DNA of 64,000 bases from Antedon mediterranea (taxonomy: Eukaryota > Echinodermata > Crinoidea > Comatulida > Antedonidae), in contig NC_092680.1 of the NCBI RefSeq assembly GCF_964355755.1, forward strand, positions 15,663,001 through 15,727,000. The letters run 5' to 3'. Position numbers and translations under genes: made by a program. This document shows, in pieces, positions 1 through 13,355 of this stretch (position 1 is its first letter; the number at the start of each line of letters is the position of its first letter). The notes under the pieces were generated by a model. It ran no database searches and was not told where the DNA came from. It saw only the letters and a program-made list of their open reading frames with translations.

Positions 1-640
1 TTGATGATTAATGGTAATTTACTGGACTACCTACAAGTTTAATATAACCGTAGGCATATGTTTACACTCCTATGAGTAGTTTTTGCTAGTTTTACATATT
101 GAATGATTTCTTTCGTGAAATATGTTATTAAATATGATCGCATTTTTAAAGTCAATGATTCGTCACAAAGAGTAGTTTGTTAATTTCATCATGGATAATC
201 TCGCCTCTACTGCTTGTGTTTCTCTTCTTCAGCTAATGAATAATTATTAAAGTGAAGCAGATTTGATATTTAAATATCGATACCTGAATCTATTTTCTAA
301 AATCTTTTTTTTTACGTAAACAAAAATGGAATGTGTATTTGTTTTTTTATCATTGGTTTTATGTATTTCGTTTATTTTTAGGGTGTGGTTCTGTTATATT
401 TAACTCTGTTATGTTCTGCTTTGTGATAAAAACTAAGTCTGTATTTTAAGGAGAATCTGAACGAAGACAAAACGGTATTATATTATGTTGTAATTGAAAT
501 TGTTTAATATTGTGCTATGATAAGGGGGTTTCTTAAAAGCGATATTTGCTAAAGGCTTGTAAACAATTCTTATGTTTGTACATATCCAGTCTCATAAGAT
601 GTTCAGCCAAAAAATTTATTCAAATAATGTACTTTTTCAG
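1..640. other. Intronic sequence upstream of the first exon; no gene seen
   Basis: AT-rich DNA with no supported coding exon on either strand. It ends in a pyrimidine-rich stretch and CAG at 638-640, the acceptor of the exon that follows, so at least its right part should be the last intron of the gene ending at 843. Confidence 0.5.
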
Positions 641-843
641 GTGAGGAATACCTACCATTTGTTGAGATGCCTGACCTGCGTAACATAGCGTTGGTCGGAG
701 TAGACAGCGATCCCGGAATTTACCGGGAACTAGTGAAAGGCAAGGGATCAATACCTCAAGTAAGACACATCAAACAGGACACTCCAGTTAAGCCATGTGG
801 TAAATCAGCGTTTAAAAATCTGTCTAGGATCAAACAAAAATAG
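641..843 (+). CDS. Terminal coding exon of an unidentified gene
   Basis: A 203-base exon follows a good acceptor (TTTTTCAG). Read with one base from a previous exon it stays open for 67 codons and stops at TAG 841-843. The peptide begins EEYLPFVEMPDLRNIALVG and ends GKSAFKNLSRIKQK. It is soluble, mixed charge, with a basic C-terminus and no signal peptide, membrane segment or motif I recognise. A candidate AATAAA lies 140 bases past the stop. Earlier exons are outside the window. An internal GT inside CAAGTAAGAC at about 760 could act as an alternative donor, but the reading frame runs on to a clean stop. The gene is tail-to-tail with the STMND1-like gene. The function is not known to me; exon reality is moderately sure. 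Confidence 0.55.
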
Positions 844-983
844 TGCAATAATTTTTTATATAATATTTATAATATGAATGATTATATTATTTTTACCTGA
901 AAAAAGGGTCTCTGGATCCGTATATGAGATTTTAACACAATTTTCCGAGTAGAACTTAACATCTTTATTATCCTATTTTTGCA

Positions 984-989
984 AATAAA
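984..989 (+). other. Candidate polyadenylation signal of the first gene
   Basis: Canonical AATAAA 141 bases after the stop at 843. It is plausible by position only; AT-rich flanks make chance hits common. Confidence 0.35.
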
Positions 990-1159
990 TACATATTAAT
1001 AATTGGTATTTAAATTCATAGATAGGATCACTTTTGCCTACAGTAGTTTTTTTTTCATCGCACGCTCATTTCATGGAGGCTAGGAAAACACTCCACTGAA
1101 TATTATAACCATACAGAAATTAAACAGAAATATTTCTTACAAGCCCGCCGTTTGTCTTA

Positions 1160-1222
1160 TACCCCTTTCACACCAAAAGCAAAACTCCGGAGACACTCCG
1201 GAGTTTTGGTGTGAAAGGGGTA
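1160..1222. mobile_element. 63-bp fold-back MITE with TTA target duplication
   Basis: A nearly perfect hairpin. The left arm begins TACCCCTTTCACACC and the right arm is its reverse complement, with an inner CTCCGGAG palindrome. TTA at 1157-1159 and 1223-1225 forms a direct target duplication, as expected of PIF/Harbinger-type insertions. There is no coding capacity. It lies in the spacer between two converging genes; the rest of 844-1617 shows nothing else. Confidence 0.7.
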
Positions 1223-1494
1223 TTATTGTCAATTGTGAATTTGTTTTTTGTCATTAAATTATGTTTTTTTGAATTGATATTCTATTTATTAATTTAAAGA
1301 TGCATTGTCCCCCAAAAACATGAAAAAGAATAATTAAATCAGATTTTTGAATAGGTTATTTTCTAGTTTAAATAAAGTGAATCACTTCCGTAGAAAAGAA
1401 AACGTAAGATATATTATGAAATGCTCTATAATTTCACTTTTTACAAATACCAGAAAAAATCAACAAAAATGGATATAGATAAAACTCGTTATAA

Positions 1495-1500
1495 TTTATT
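1495..1500 (-). other. Candidate polyadenylation signal, STMND1-like gene
   Basis: TTTATT on the plus strand (AATAAA on the minus strand) about 118 bases past the stop codon at 1618. Confidence 0.35.
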
Positions 1501-1617
1501 CCACGAGATAAATAAATATATACATATATATAATATTATATTCGGTTAAACATTGACTGAAATATCTGGGTAAAGCTGATACTTTGAAAGTGTAAAAGTG
1601 TGCTTCAAATGATAAAT

Positions 1618-1920
1618 TTAAAGATCATAATGTTCTTCCGGTGCAAAGTAAGTGTTGTCTTTTTCTACTTCAACTTCCAAATCCAACCTCTCTTGTTCAA
1701 GCCTATCTCGTTTCCTGTACCTGACAGCCCTCTGATGCTGGTTTGTGGCCATACAAGTAATTATCTGCCTGTGCTCTTTCTTCATCATCACTAGTCTACA
1801 GGTTTCTTCCTTCTCCTTAAGTACTTTCTGTGCATTTTCTCTGATTGTATCGTCAATGCGATCAAATCTTTTTCTGACATCCTCAATATTCACTTTCTTT
1901 GTCTTTTGAAGAAGTTGGTT
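1618..1920 (-). CDS. STMND1: STMND1-like exon 5 (residues 226-325, stop)
   Basis: Acceptor CATATTAG, phase 0, stop TAA at 1618-1620. Continues the charged helix (RKRFDRIDDTIRENAQKVL) and ends in an acidic tail with FAPEEHYDL. Confidence 0.8.
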   Translation of the reverse strand, partial: NQLLQKTKKVNIEDVRKRFDRIDDTIRENAQKVLKEKEETCRLVMMKKEHRQIITCMATNQHQRAVRYRKRDRLEQERLDLEVEVEKDNTYFAPEEHYDL

Positions 1921-3339
1921 CTAATATGAAAACAATACACAATGATAGAAATTTAAACCTATTCTGCATTCTTTGACTGAAAATCTCCTTTATTATTACA
2001 GTATTGTTGAATAGGCCTACAGTCACTTTTAGTAAAATGAAAAACCAGAACAAAACTACATACTTGTCTTCTCTCTTCGGCTGCGATTTGTTTCGCTTGG
2101 TTTTGCATCTCTTGGAACTCTCGATTTTCCGAAAGTGTCTGTTGGAATGCTGTGGTCTTTCGTACTTTGAGTGATTGCTTTCTTTTACGAAAAAACTCCT
2201 AAAATTACAACAATTTGTCTGTTATTATAGTAGGGTGTAGTATAAAGGAGATATTAAGAGTGAAGACATTGATGACTCTGCATGTTGACCGTCGTCATTT
2301 TGATTAAAAGGAAGATAATGATAATGACGACAGTGATGATAAAGAGTATGGCAATTATTATTCTAGCGTATTAATATTGGTTGACAGTATTCTTACTTCG
2401 CGTCTCTTTTCGGCTGCTGTTAGCTTCCATGTAAGATTAGTTTCTCTTCCATTGTTCTCGTCGTCTGTTTGTCGCTCGAGTCTGGACAATGACCGTGGCA
2501 TCTCTAATACAGGTTTGACTTTATCCAAAATGTCAAAGGAGCATCCATTTTGTCCAGGTCTAGGGTTAACGATGACACCAGACATTCTTAGCTCCTCTAA
2601 GATCTGGAAAGTGCTCTTGTCTGTAAGAGTCGGCATACTTCGGTTACCAATAGGTGGAAGTCGACGAGTTGGAACAATGTTTGCTAAAAGTAAGAAAAAA
2701 AGAAATTTGCTTATTTGTCTGTTTACAATAATTGTAATCATATTAATATCATTATTCATTTTTTCAATTTATTCTTTTTTTTAATAATTGTTAGCATTAT
2801 TATCTTCCTCGTGTCTTACCAGTTGAGTTTCCATCCTTTAATCTTAATAGTTCGGTATTCACTCTTTCGTCATGGCTCATCAAAGATGCATGATCAGATA
2901 GATTGGTTTCTGAATCATTCTGAAAAGAAAAAAGAAATGTAAATGAACATTAATTAAGAAAAACTAAGAGAAAAATAATAACGGCGCCTTGGTATATTCG
3001 GTGGACAAGATTTACGTAAGCCTCTCGACAAAACAAAAAGTTGGTACGAATAAATTAGGCCTAGGCCTATATTTTTTTTATATTTTGGCATACAGCTAAC
3101 AAAATTTAACAGCAATGTATATGTATGGTAAAGTGCACATGCACGTTACGTGACAATAGCCAAATATACAAAATACAAAAATATACCTCTGGCATGACGC
3201 CCACTTTGCTTGATCTTCGTCGTAAAAACCTAAAAATTCGATTTACTTTGTTGCGTTCTTTCACTTCTTTCCTTGTTTGATGATTTTTATCATCTTTTGC
3301 GTCAGGTTTGACTTTAATTTTAGAATAACACGATCCCAT
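1618..3339 (-). CDS. STMND1: Stathmin domain-containing protein 1-like (STMND1), five exons, complete
   Basis: Exons on the minus strand: 3187-3339, 2820-2919, 2397-2683, 2064-2198, 1618-1920. All introns are GT-AG and phases match, giving 325 residues. The protein starts MGSCYSK: Gly2 fits N-myristoylation and Cys4 palmitoylation, so membrane attachment is likely, as in vertebrate STMND1, which also starts with an MGC-type motif. A basic segment (residues about 22-43) follows. Residues about 100-130 hold a conserved block (STFQILEELRMSGVI, then NGCSFDI) that resembles the start of the stathmin domain of STMND1. Residues about 165-315 are charged, Glu/Lys/Arg/Gln-rich and predicted to form a long helix, as in stathmins that bind tubulin. 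Human STMND1 is about 276 residues, so this one is slightly longer. Tubulin binding is inferred from the family. The gene is head-to-head with the kinase at 6050. Confidence 0.82.
2064..2198 (-). CDS. STMND1: STMND1-like exon 4 (residues 181-225)
   Basis: Exactly 45 codons, phase 0 on both sides, with acceptor AATTTTAG and donor CAA|GTATGT. Entirely charged, helix-favouring sequence rich in Gln, Lys, Arg and Glu. It is not a long ORF by itself but fits frame and family. Confidence 0.75.
2397..2683 (-). CDS. STMND1: STMND1-like exon 3 (residues 85-180)
   Basis: Acceptor ACTTTTAG, donor GAA|GTAAGA, phase 1 to 0. Carries the most recognisable stathmin-domain block (residues about 105-135) and the start of the helix (TWKLTAAEKRRE). 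Confidence 0.8.
2820..2919 (-). CDS. STMND1: STMND1-like exon 2 (residues 52-84)
   Basis: Acceptor CTTTTCAG, donor CTG|GTAAGA, 100 bases, phase 0 to 1. Encodes an acidic linker starting NDSETNLSDH. No motif is seen; the call depends on phase agreement with both neighbours. Confidence 0.7.
3187..3339 (-). CDS. STMND1: STMND1-like exon 1 (residues 1-51)
   Basis: Starts at ATG 3337-3339 and encodes the MGSC lipidation motif and the basic region. The donor reads GAG|GTATAT, phase 0. The open frame continues into the intron but loses similarity there. Confidence 0.8.
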
Positions 3340-4682
3340 AATTACTAGTAATTTCGTAGTTTAATTTCAAATAGTCACTGAGAAATTGTGAAGGTACTTG
3401 TCTTAGCAAAGGCAAAGACAGAATGTTATTGTTGACATGGTGTTGTTTGGCAACTCGTTGGTACGAGCAACGAATTTACGCAATACGCGGAAACTACGCG
3501 ACGCACATGCAATTCTACGACACTGATGATATGGGCCCTACTTGTTTTTATATATAAATTCTGTCTTAATGTATTTATTTAAACAAATTAATTAATTAAA
3601 GCTAATTTTGTTTGATTTTTTTGTTCATTTTTTCAGTTAATGCATTACATCATTTACAATGAATCATCTTGTTTGTAGCTAACGTCTGAGACAACTTAAC
3701 ACCACGTGCAATATGCACCTGGTAAGTTGATACTTGGTAAGTTGCTACTTCTTCTTCAAACGTGCTGCCTGTCGTGGATACACCTGGAATCGAATCATTA
3801 AAATACATCACCAGATAGTAGCAAATAGTTGTTAGGCAGTTTTTATTAATTTTCGTCATTAAATAATTTTTTTTAATTGATATTCTATTTTTTAATTTAA
3901 GAAATAATGATGTTTTTATAATTTTATTTGTTTTACAATCAGTATGCCTAGTACAAATGTAGTGTAACGTATAGTACGAAATGCTCCATTCAATTTAATC
4001 ATAAAGCAGGGTCTATCGGATGTCGTCTATGCACACCAGGATATACACACACTAATTCGCCAAAACTATTACCACAGAAGAAGGATTTGACCATTATTAC
4101 AAACAATTATAAACAATAAGCTAGCGCATGGTAACTGTTTCATAATGATTCCTGAAAATAACTTCCTAAAGGTCGGAGCGACGCGAAAACATATCATTTC
4201 TGTTTACATCCTCTATAACATGATGTACTGCGCTACCAACGTTTTAGATCCTGTTGGTTCGTTATGGTTAATTTCACACGAAAAGGTTATTATATTCTTC
4301 TCGTATGCAATAGCCTATAAAAAGACCAAAGTGTGTTTACTCGTCAATTGTGTTTCTATTCCGCATAACCGATCAATTGTGTTTCCGCATATTGATAAAC
4401 GTCGTAGGCCTACACTGTTGTTTACACTCTAAAGCAATACTGGTAAGTTAATCTGACATAAATAATTGATTTTTTATAATATATTTTTAGAATGATATAT
4501 GAATATTTATTATATTATAAGTTGTCTTTCACTACAGTATATCCCGTTTTAAATGTGGGTCTGTAAACACTTAATTAACATGGTATCCGGAAAGCGATTT
4601 TATTTTTCGTACATAAGTTGGGGACCCCTTATGTGAAACCAAACTATACTTCCTCACTATAAAGTAGAAAGAAGTTCATGGA

Positions 4683-4745
4683 ATTCGAACCCCATCATTC
4701 GACATGTAAAGTCCATAGTCTAATCCATTCGACTAAACAGACGGC
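4683..4745 (-). repeat. tRNA-derived SINE or tRNA pseudogene fragment
   Basis: On the minus strand an A-box-like TAGTCGAATGG is followed about 44 bases later by a B-box-like GGTTCGAATTCC, the normal spacing of a type 2 RNA polymerase III promoter. No matching acceptor stem is visible, so a functional tRNA is unlikely. Confidence 0.35.
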
Positions 4746-5180
4746 TGGACAGAAAGCGTTTGCATTATATTGAAGAATTGTTGTTAGATCAATTCTTAAG
4801 TCACATCTTATGGATATGACTAATGAATATTCATGTTTATTTTGTGACGTTTTATGTGGGGTCATGCCGACTTATGTACGAAAAGAAATACAGTATCCGT
4901 ATCGCGTCCGGAAAACCCCCTTAAAACGCTATGTTATTTTGTTTGTTTGGTTTACGGTAGGTTACGGTGATCACGACCTTGTCATCTTTGAAGATGGCTT
5001 TCGTAGTACACAATTATGTATTTTTAAACTTAACTATAGGCCTATTAATTCGAGCTGGTGAATAAGGAATAGAGTCACGTATTGTAATATTAGTCTAAAT
5101 TCCTATGTAAATACGTGAAAATGAAGAAACGAGAATTAACAAGGCCATATAGATGGCTGCAGTCGCGTGCTCATTAGTGT

Positions 5181-5215
5181 TTACCGACCGACCGACCAAC
5201 CTACCAACTGACCGA
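5181..5215. repeat. Degenerate (ACCG)n microsatellite
   Basis: Runs of ACCGACCGACC that decay to ACCTACC. A second tract of the same type (CCGACAGACCGA) lies at 5856-5886. Confidence 0.7.
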
Positions 5216-5371
5216 AATTACTGAACATGTTTATATTTTTTCAATTTACACGTGCGTAGCCTGTCACTTTTGACGTGCTCGTATAACGTAATTTCGAGTT
5301 GAAAAGTAAGTCAAGAAAACAGAAATCGCGCAAAAATCTGCGCACTTAAAATTTCCTGAAACGTACTCTTA

Positions 5372-5524
5372 AGCCGATTTTCCACTAGGCGAATTTGTTC
5401 GCGCGAATCGAAAGCTTGTACGCATGTGTATTCATGTTTACATCTTCCACATCCTTCTCTACGCATGCGTATTAGCTGACGCCTTCGATTCGCGCGAACA
5501 AATTCGCCTAGTGGAAAATCGGCT
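5372..5524. mobile_element. Fold-back MITE, family B, copy 1
   Basis: 153 bp with terminal inverted repeats AGCCGATTTTCCACTAG and continuing GCGAATTTGTTCGCGCG in both arms. TTA at 5369-5371 and 5525-5527 is the target duplication. It is the short copy of the element also seen at 60958-61331. No ORF. Confidence 0.8.
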
Positions 5525-5855
5525 TTATTTCATCGAAAATAAATTTTGAAAATTTTAAGCGCGCGTACGCATGCGTTAAATACGCTACGCACGTAATTGT
5601 ATTGCCATATGATGATTTATGCCCTGAAATTTATGAGTACCAAATTGTATTTAATTGTGATTCATGGTTGTGAAGATATGATTACAAAACGTGATTTCGT
5701 TAAATCGTGCGTAGACCGCGTAATTTTTTATTGCGCACCGTGAAAACATAACCACATCGATTCCTGGCCATAAGGAATATACTGTGAAAAATTGACTTAG
5801 CTAGATTAAACTGATATCAAGATAAGGTCAGAAAGCGATAAAACGCATAGTGATA

Positions 5856-5886
5856 CCGGACCGACAGACCGACAGACCGACCGACA
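5856..5886. repeat. (ACCG/ACAG)n microsatellite
   Basis: CCGACAGACCGACAG tract, same type as at 5181, both upstream of the kinase gene. Confidence 0.65.
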
Positions 5887-6049
5887 TAGTGAACTATAGA
5901 GTCACGTCCACGCGACTAAAAACGTTACCGGACAAGCAATACAAAATGACAGGTGCAACACCATACTATTAATTATGTATCCTGCATGTTCCGGTTATTA
6001 ATTTTTGTTTTTCTCTTTCTTGTAGGCTCACATACTAGCATTATTATAA

Positions 6050-8638
<2,589 letters not shown>

Positions 8639-8819
8639 GAAAACAAACACACAAAACAGACAAACAAACAAATACAAAGTCAAGAAGTATCAAATGAAAT
8701 TAATATATAAATCAAAAGGCAAATTACTGGAAAACAATGACAATGCTGTGAGTATTAGCGACTGGATCTCAATTATTAAGCAAAAGGCTAAAATCAAAAC
8801 GATAAAGTAAAACAGCCAG

Positions 8820-9340
8820 ACAAATTAACAGAGCTTTCGGGCAACACTATCCCTTCATCAGTGCAAGTGAGACTACTTGGACTTGATTTGATAATATAAA
8901 GCCGCGTCTGAGTGGACTGGAATAAAATAAATGAAACAAAAGAGGCACAGGCTGGTGAATAGAGGGAGGAGAAAGTAACAATGAAACGTTGAAGATAGCT
9001 TGGTAGTCGGAATAATTTTACCGATCTGAGAGTATTTTCAGGAATGTCCTAAAGGTTTTGTAGTTTTAAGTAGTAATTCCCATTACTTTGTCCTTGCGAG
9101 GTTTGTCGCTCCATTTGACGTCGTTAATTGTCTATTGCAATCGTGTGATCTGCTGAATTAAAATGTTCGGCTACACTTACAGGTTGGTCAAACTTTAATG
9201 TTTTGATAGCTGACGACGTACTTTAGTTACCACAAATACTCAGTATAGATAAATGACGTTTTTTGTTAGACAATTAATTGTATCCGGGTAGTTCCGGAAA
9301 AACGGTCCTGAGATGAGTGGACTAACATAGGGTGATATGA
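8820..9340 (-). mobile_element. Decayed Penelope-like retroelement 3' end (GIY-YIG remnant)
   Basis: On the minus strand, interrupted reading of short blocks LTKNVIYL (near 9235-9290) and then VAEHFNSADHTIAID (near 9135-9185) matches the pattern of the GIY-YIG endonuclease region of Penelope-like elements. It is followed downstream by a CTTTCGGGCAACACTATCCC plus TTCATCAGTGCAAG stretch (8833-8868), a motif often seen next to such elements. Frames are broken by stops. The class assignment is from memory of these motifs, so moderate only. Confidence 0.45.
8921..8926 (+). other. Candidate polyadenylation signal of the kinase gene
   Basis: AATAAA 283 bases past the kinase stop; it lies inside the retroelement remnant. 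The 3' end of the kinase transcript is otherwise undetermined. Confidence 0.3.
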
Positions 9341-10092
9341 GAGGCTTGTGACCATGGCACTCTGGTCAACGTGCTTGGTACTTCAGTATCTCTGACAGCG
9401 AGAAATACATTTTGCTTTCTTTAAATAGCAGTTTCGATCTATTCCCGCTTGCAATTTCTTTTGAGATCTGGTCTGGTTAGTTCTTCTGTACGATCTTCTG
9501 CTTTATATACCCCTACAGATGTCCTAACCATTAGAAAACTGGGGTTTTTATGTTATTGTTCAAATTCGATTGGATAGCGACTCTAACAGTTCAGACAATG
9601 CACACACAAAACAAAGAAAGATAGAGAGATACTTTGCGCAATTTGAAATTTAGTATTTTGATTCAATCGCGCAAGGAAATCATTGCGCAACTTCAAATTG
9701 CACATAACATTATCATTCAAAGATATAACACAAACATTTCCTGTTCGTCCCGAAGCGCGCAACATTGTTGGATATCTTTGGTATACTGAGAGGAGATAGG
9801 ATGGGCATGACAGGGCGTTTGCGGATTTTATGCCATGAATTTTGTTTCAATTTCTCTTTAGGTTTTGTATAAGTAATATTGTATTTTTTATTATCCTCTT
9901 TAGGGTATATCGATTGAATTGAGGGTTTTCAAATAAAAGAATGAAAAATTACTTGATTAACTATTTATTTGTGCAGTTGATCATCATAGAGAAATCGTAT
10001 ATTTTTAGTTTTGAAAAGACCGATCTTAGAAAGAACTTTCTAAGATCTTTGTTTTGTCTTTCTAGTTTGGAGAGGGCGCTGTGAAGTAGGAA
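9341..10092. other. Intergenic, nothing supported
   Basis: AT-rich with no exon-like sequence. GC content rises near 10070-10100 with AGGGCGCTG and ATGGCGGCGGCC, a promoter-like setting for the candidate exon that follows. Confidence 0.4.
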
Positions 10093-10251
10093 ATGGCGGC
10101 GGCCTATGTGAGGAGATTCTTGGGTACACACAAACAACATGGCCTCGATTACGAAAGCCATGCTTCTGATGTTAAAATAAAATGTTGTTTTCATCATAAA
10201 AACATTGTTGATGAAACAGCATTACAAGTTACGGAAGTTCAATTTTATAAG
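10093..10251 (+). CDS. Possible first coding exon of an unidentified gene
   Basis: ATGGCGGCGGCC is a typical metazoan start context. The frame encodes 53 residues (start MAAAYVRRFLGTHK, later CCFHHKNIVDETALQVTEVQ) up to a possible donor at AAG|GTACTT. Another donor, GATG|GTAGGC, lies near 10287. No family is recognised and no downstream exon could be linked, because the transposon complex begins at 10578. It could be a real first exon, a remnant cut off by the transposon, or chance. Confidence 0.3.
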
Positions 10252-10577
10252 GTACTTGCTTGTACCAAATTATGGGTGAAGTTAGATGGTAGGCACTAAT
10301 CTAAGTTTCATGATGAAAAACAAATGTAATCAAAATACATGTTATTGTTAACATCATATAATTAGATATTTAATTATTCGTTTTATGCAATTTCTTTAAT
10401 AAAAACAAATAGACAGTTTGCCTCAACTAGCGGGTACGTTGTTTTTTGACGCATTCTCCCAAAGGATAGTTAATAATATTTCAATTTCTATTTCAACTTT
10501 TTTCTGGTAGAAAAAATAAATATTAATTGAATTTCGAAATTCGTAATCATCTTGAGGTAATCAGACATTGTGTAAGC

Positions 10578-10844
10578 GGTGGCGCCAGGATCTTCCCGAC
10601 GCGGGGGCTACATTCCCCGACGAGGGGGCTATGCGAGCGAAGCGAGCATCACTAGGCTGGGGGCCAGGGAGCCGCCAAGGGCCCCCGGTGGGGGTCCAGG
10701 GGGCGAAGGCCCCGGAAGCAACGCGTTCTAGCGTTTTGAGGTCATTTTAATCAGATTTAGGGAAGCCATTTTTTCCATTTTTTATAATGCATAAATAAAA
10801 TATTGCGTGCAAAAAAACGATGCACGATGACTGTTTCAATCCAC
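10578..10844 (+). repeat. GC-rich block R, copy 1 (direct)
   Basis: Starts GGTGGCGCCAGGATCTTCCC, is rich in G/C runs up to about 10735, then becomes AT-rich and ends near GTTTCAATCCA. Inverted copies lie at 12503-12772 and 13085-13352. A partial copy of its end (GTGGTGGCGCCAGC) is at 10934-11003. Confidence 0.8.
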
Positions 10845-11003
10845 TCGGAAGTCCAGATGGTACGCACGCATACACTTGGGAGGAATAAACTTATTTCCCC
10901 GACTGAAAAAGGTCTACTTGCGTTTTTTAAGCAGTGGTGGCGCCAGCGGGGGGGCTACGGGGGCTCTAGCCCCCTCGTCGGGGAGCCTAGCCCCCCCGTC
11001 GGG

Positions 11004-11925
11004 GAACACGGGTACTTTTTGTCGGGGAATATAACATACAGTAAAAAACGTTCGCGTTCACTTCATATAGCTTCAGCGCCAAAAAACCACGACGTTCCAT
11101 TGACCGTGAGAGTACGTCACGTCAGAGGGCTATTATGCACTTTTATGCATTCATTATTGCCAGAGATCTAACTACTAAACAATAGCTAGTACGCACTTGT
11201 TTGGCGGTATCCCTTTGTACGAATCGTTCACCGTTGGGTCGAGACGCGTGATATCATGTTCCATCCAGGGACCAAAATGTGTAATGTAGTTATTTTCCAG
11301 GCGAAGTTTACCGACGGTTACCGAAGGGAACACGGGTACTTTTTGTCGGGGAATATAATATACAGTAAAAAACGTTCGCGTTCACTTGGTAGCTTCAGCG
11401 CCTAGAAAACCGCGACGTCTCATTGACCGTGATAGTACGTCAGAGTGCTATTATGCAATTTATATGCATTCATTATTGCCAGCGATCTAACTTACTACTA
11501 AACATTAGCTAGGTACGCACTTGTCTGGCGGTATCCCTTTGTACGAATCGTTCAACGTTGGGTCGAGACGCCTGATATCAAGTTCCATCCAGGGACCAAA
11601 ATGTGTAATGTATTTATTTTCCAGGCGAAGTTTACCGACGGTTCGGGTACTTTTTGTCGGGGAATATAATTCGTTCGCGTTCACTTCGTAGCTTCAGCGC
11701 CTAGAAAACCTCGACGTTTCATTGACCGTGAGAGTACGTCAGAGTGATATTATGCACTTTATATGCATTCATTATTGCCAGCGATCTAACTTACTACTAA
11801 ACAATAGCTATAGGTACGCACTTGTCTGGCGGTATCCCTTTGTACGAATCGTTCAACGTTGGGTCGTGATATCATATCAAAATGTGTACTGTAGTTATTT
11901 TCCAGGCGAAGTTTACTGACGGTTA
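11004..11925 (+). repeat. Three tandem U repeats (about 320 bp each)
   Basis: Copies at 11004, 11328 and about 11640 share CACGGGTACTTTTTGTCGGG, an AAAAACGTTCGCGTTCAC block, a GTACGCACTTGT block and CCAGGCGAAGTTTACCGACG. The third is shortened. The unit contains several restriction-like palindromes but no consistent ORF. Confidence 0.85.
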
Positions 11926-12199
11926 CGTCGTGTACTGTGTCGACGTACGCTACCACTACAGCAAAAACGAATTATCTTAATTGTTCGTATGTTCACCAAA
12001 TTTTTAATTTACAAGTAACCTTCTGTACCGTGGGGCACCTAAAATAAATATTTCATCCATTACTAAACAAAAAAACATGCCATTTTCGCTTAGCCAACAT
12101 AGCTAAGTTATTACATTTTCAATGTCCTGTATGTCATGAATACAAATACAAAAAATACAAAATTTCCCCGACTGAAAAAGGTCTACGCTTGCGTTTTTT

Positions 12200-13352
12200 A
12201 AGCCTCTGGGCCTGATGTTTCCAAAGTATAAAATGCAATTTTTTGAAGACCTGCAGCTCTAGTTTTAAACATTTTCTTAGCTCAGCCCCAACAATAAAGC
12301 TGGTCATATTTCGAAGTACAAGAAGTGCATTTTCCGGGACCTAACATCTCTATTTTTCAAACATTTCTTAGCTCAGTCACAACCATGATAGGGACTTATA
12401 TATTTTGTTTCATGTTTTGAAGTATAATAAGTCCAATTTCCAGGACCTCCAACTCTATTTTTCTAAATTTTCTTTGAACTTTTATTTTTTAAATTGAAAA
12501 ATATGGATTGAAACAGTAATCGCGCATCGTTTTTTTGCACGCAGTATTTTATTTATGCATTATAAAAAATGGAAAAAATGGCTACCCTAAATCTGATTAA
12601 AATGACCTCAAATGACGCTAGAACGCGTTGCTTCCGGGGGCTTCGCCCCCTGGACCCCCACCGGGGGCCCTTGGCGGCCCCCTGACCCCCAGCCTTGTGA
12701 TGCTCGCTTCGCTCGCATAGCCCCCTCGTCGGGGAATGTAGCCCCCGCGTCGGGAAGATCCTGGCGCCACCCATGTTTTTAAGCCTCTATGCCTGATGTT
12801 TCCAAAGTATAAAATGCAATTTTTGAAGACCTGCAGCTCTAGTTTTTTAAACATTTTCTTAGCTCAGCCCCAACAATAAAGCTGGTCATATTTCGAAGTA
12901 CAAGAAGTGCATTTTCCGGGACCTAACACCTCTATTTTTCAAACATTTCTTAGCTCAGTCACAACCATGATAGGGACTTATATATTTTGTTTCATGTTTT
13001 GAAGTATAATAAGTCCAATTTCCGGGACCTCCACCTCTATTTTTCTAAATTTTCTTTGAACATTTATTTTTTAAATTGAAAAATATGGATTGAAACAGTC
13101 ATCGCGCATCGTTTTTTTGCACGCAGTATTTTATTTATACATTATAAAAAATGAAAAAAATGGCTACCCTAAATCTGATTAAAATTACCTCAAATGACGC
13201 TAGAACGCGTTGCTTACGGGGGCTTTTCCCCCTGGACTTCCACCGGGGCCCTTGGCGGCCCCCTGGCCCCCAGCCTAGTGATGCTCGCTTCGCTCGCATA
13301 GCCCCCTCGTCGGGGAATGTAGCCCCCGCGTCGGGAAGATCCTGGCGCCACC
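12200..13352. repeat. Central direct duplication (two segments of about 575 bp)
   Basis: Both copies begin TTTAAGCCTC and run through CTGATGTTTCCAAAGTATAA, then AT-rich text, then an inverted GC-rich R block. Copies 12200-12772 and 12776-13352 differ by scattered substitutions, so the duplication is not brand new. Confidence 0.85.
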
Positions 13353-13355
13353 ACT

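Larger units (their letters stand above)
3340..6049. other. Spacer between two head-to-head genes; no gene supported
   Basis: Holds the presumed promoters of the STMND1-like gene (left side) and the kinase (right side). A CAG-free acceptor-like TTCTTGTAG at about 6017-6025, just before the kinase ATG, hints at an upstream untranslated exon of the kinase. Short ORFs here (for example 4145-4432 and 4810-5061) lack homology or codon bias. Repeats in it are listed separately. Confidence 0.5.

Noticed and set aside
4683-4745. Functional tRNA gene
   Set aside because: A- and B-box-like sequences are present but no acceptor stem or normal anticodon arm can be drawn.
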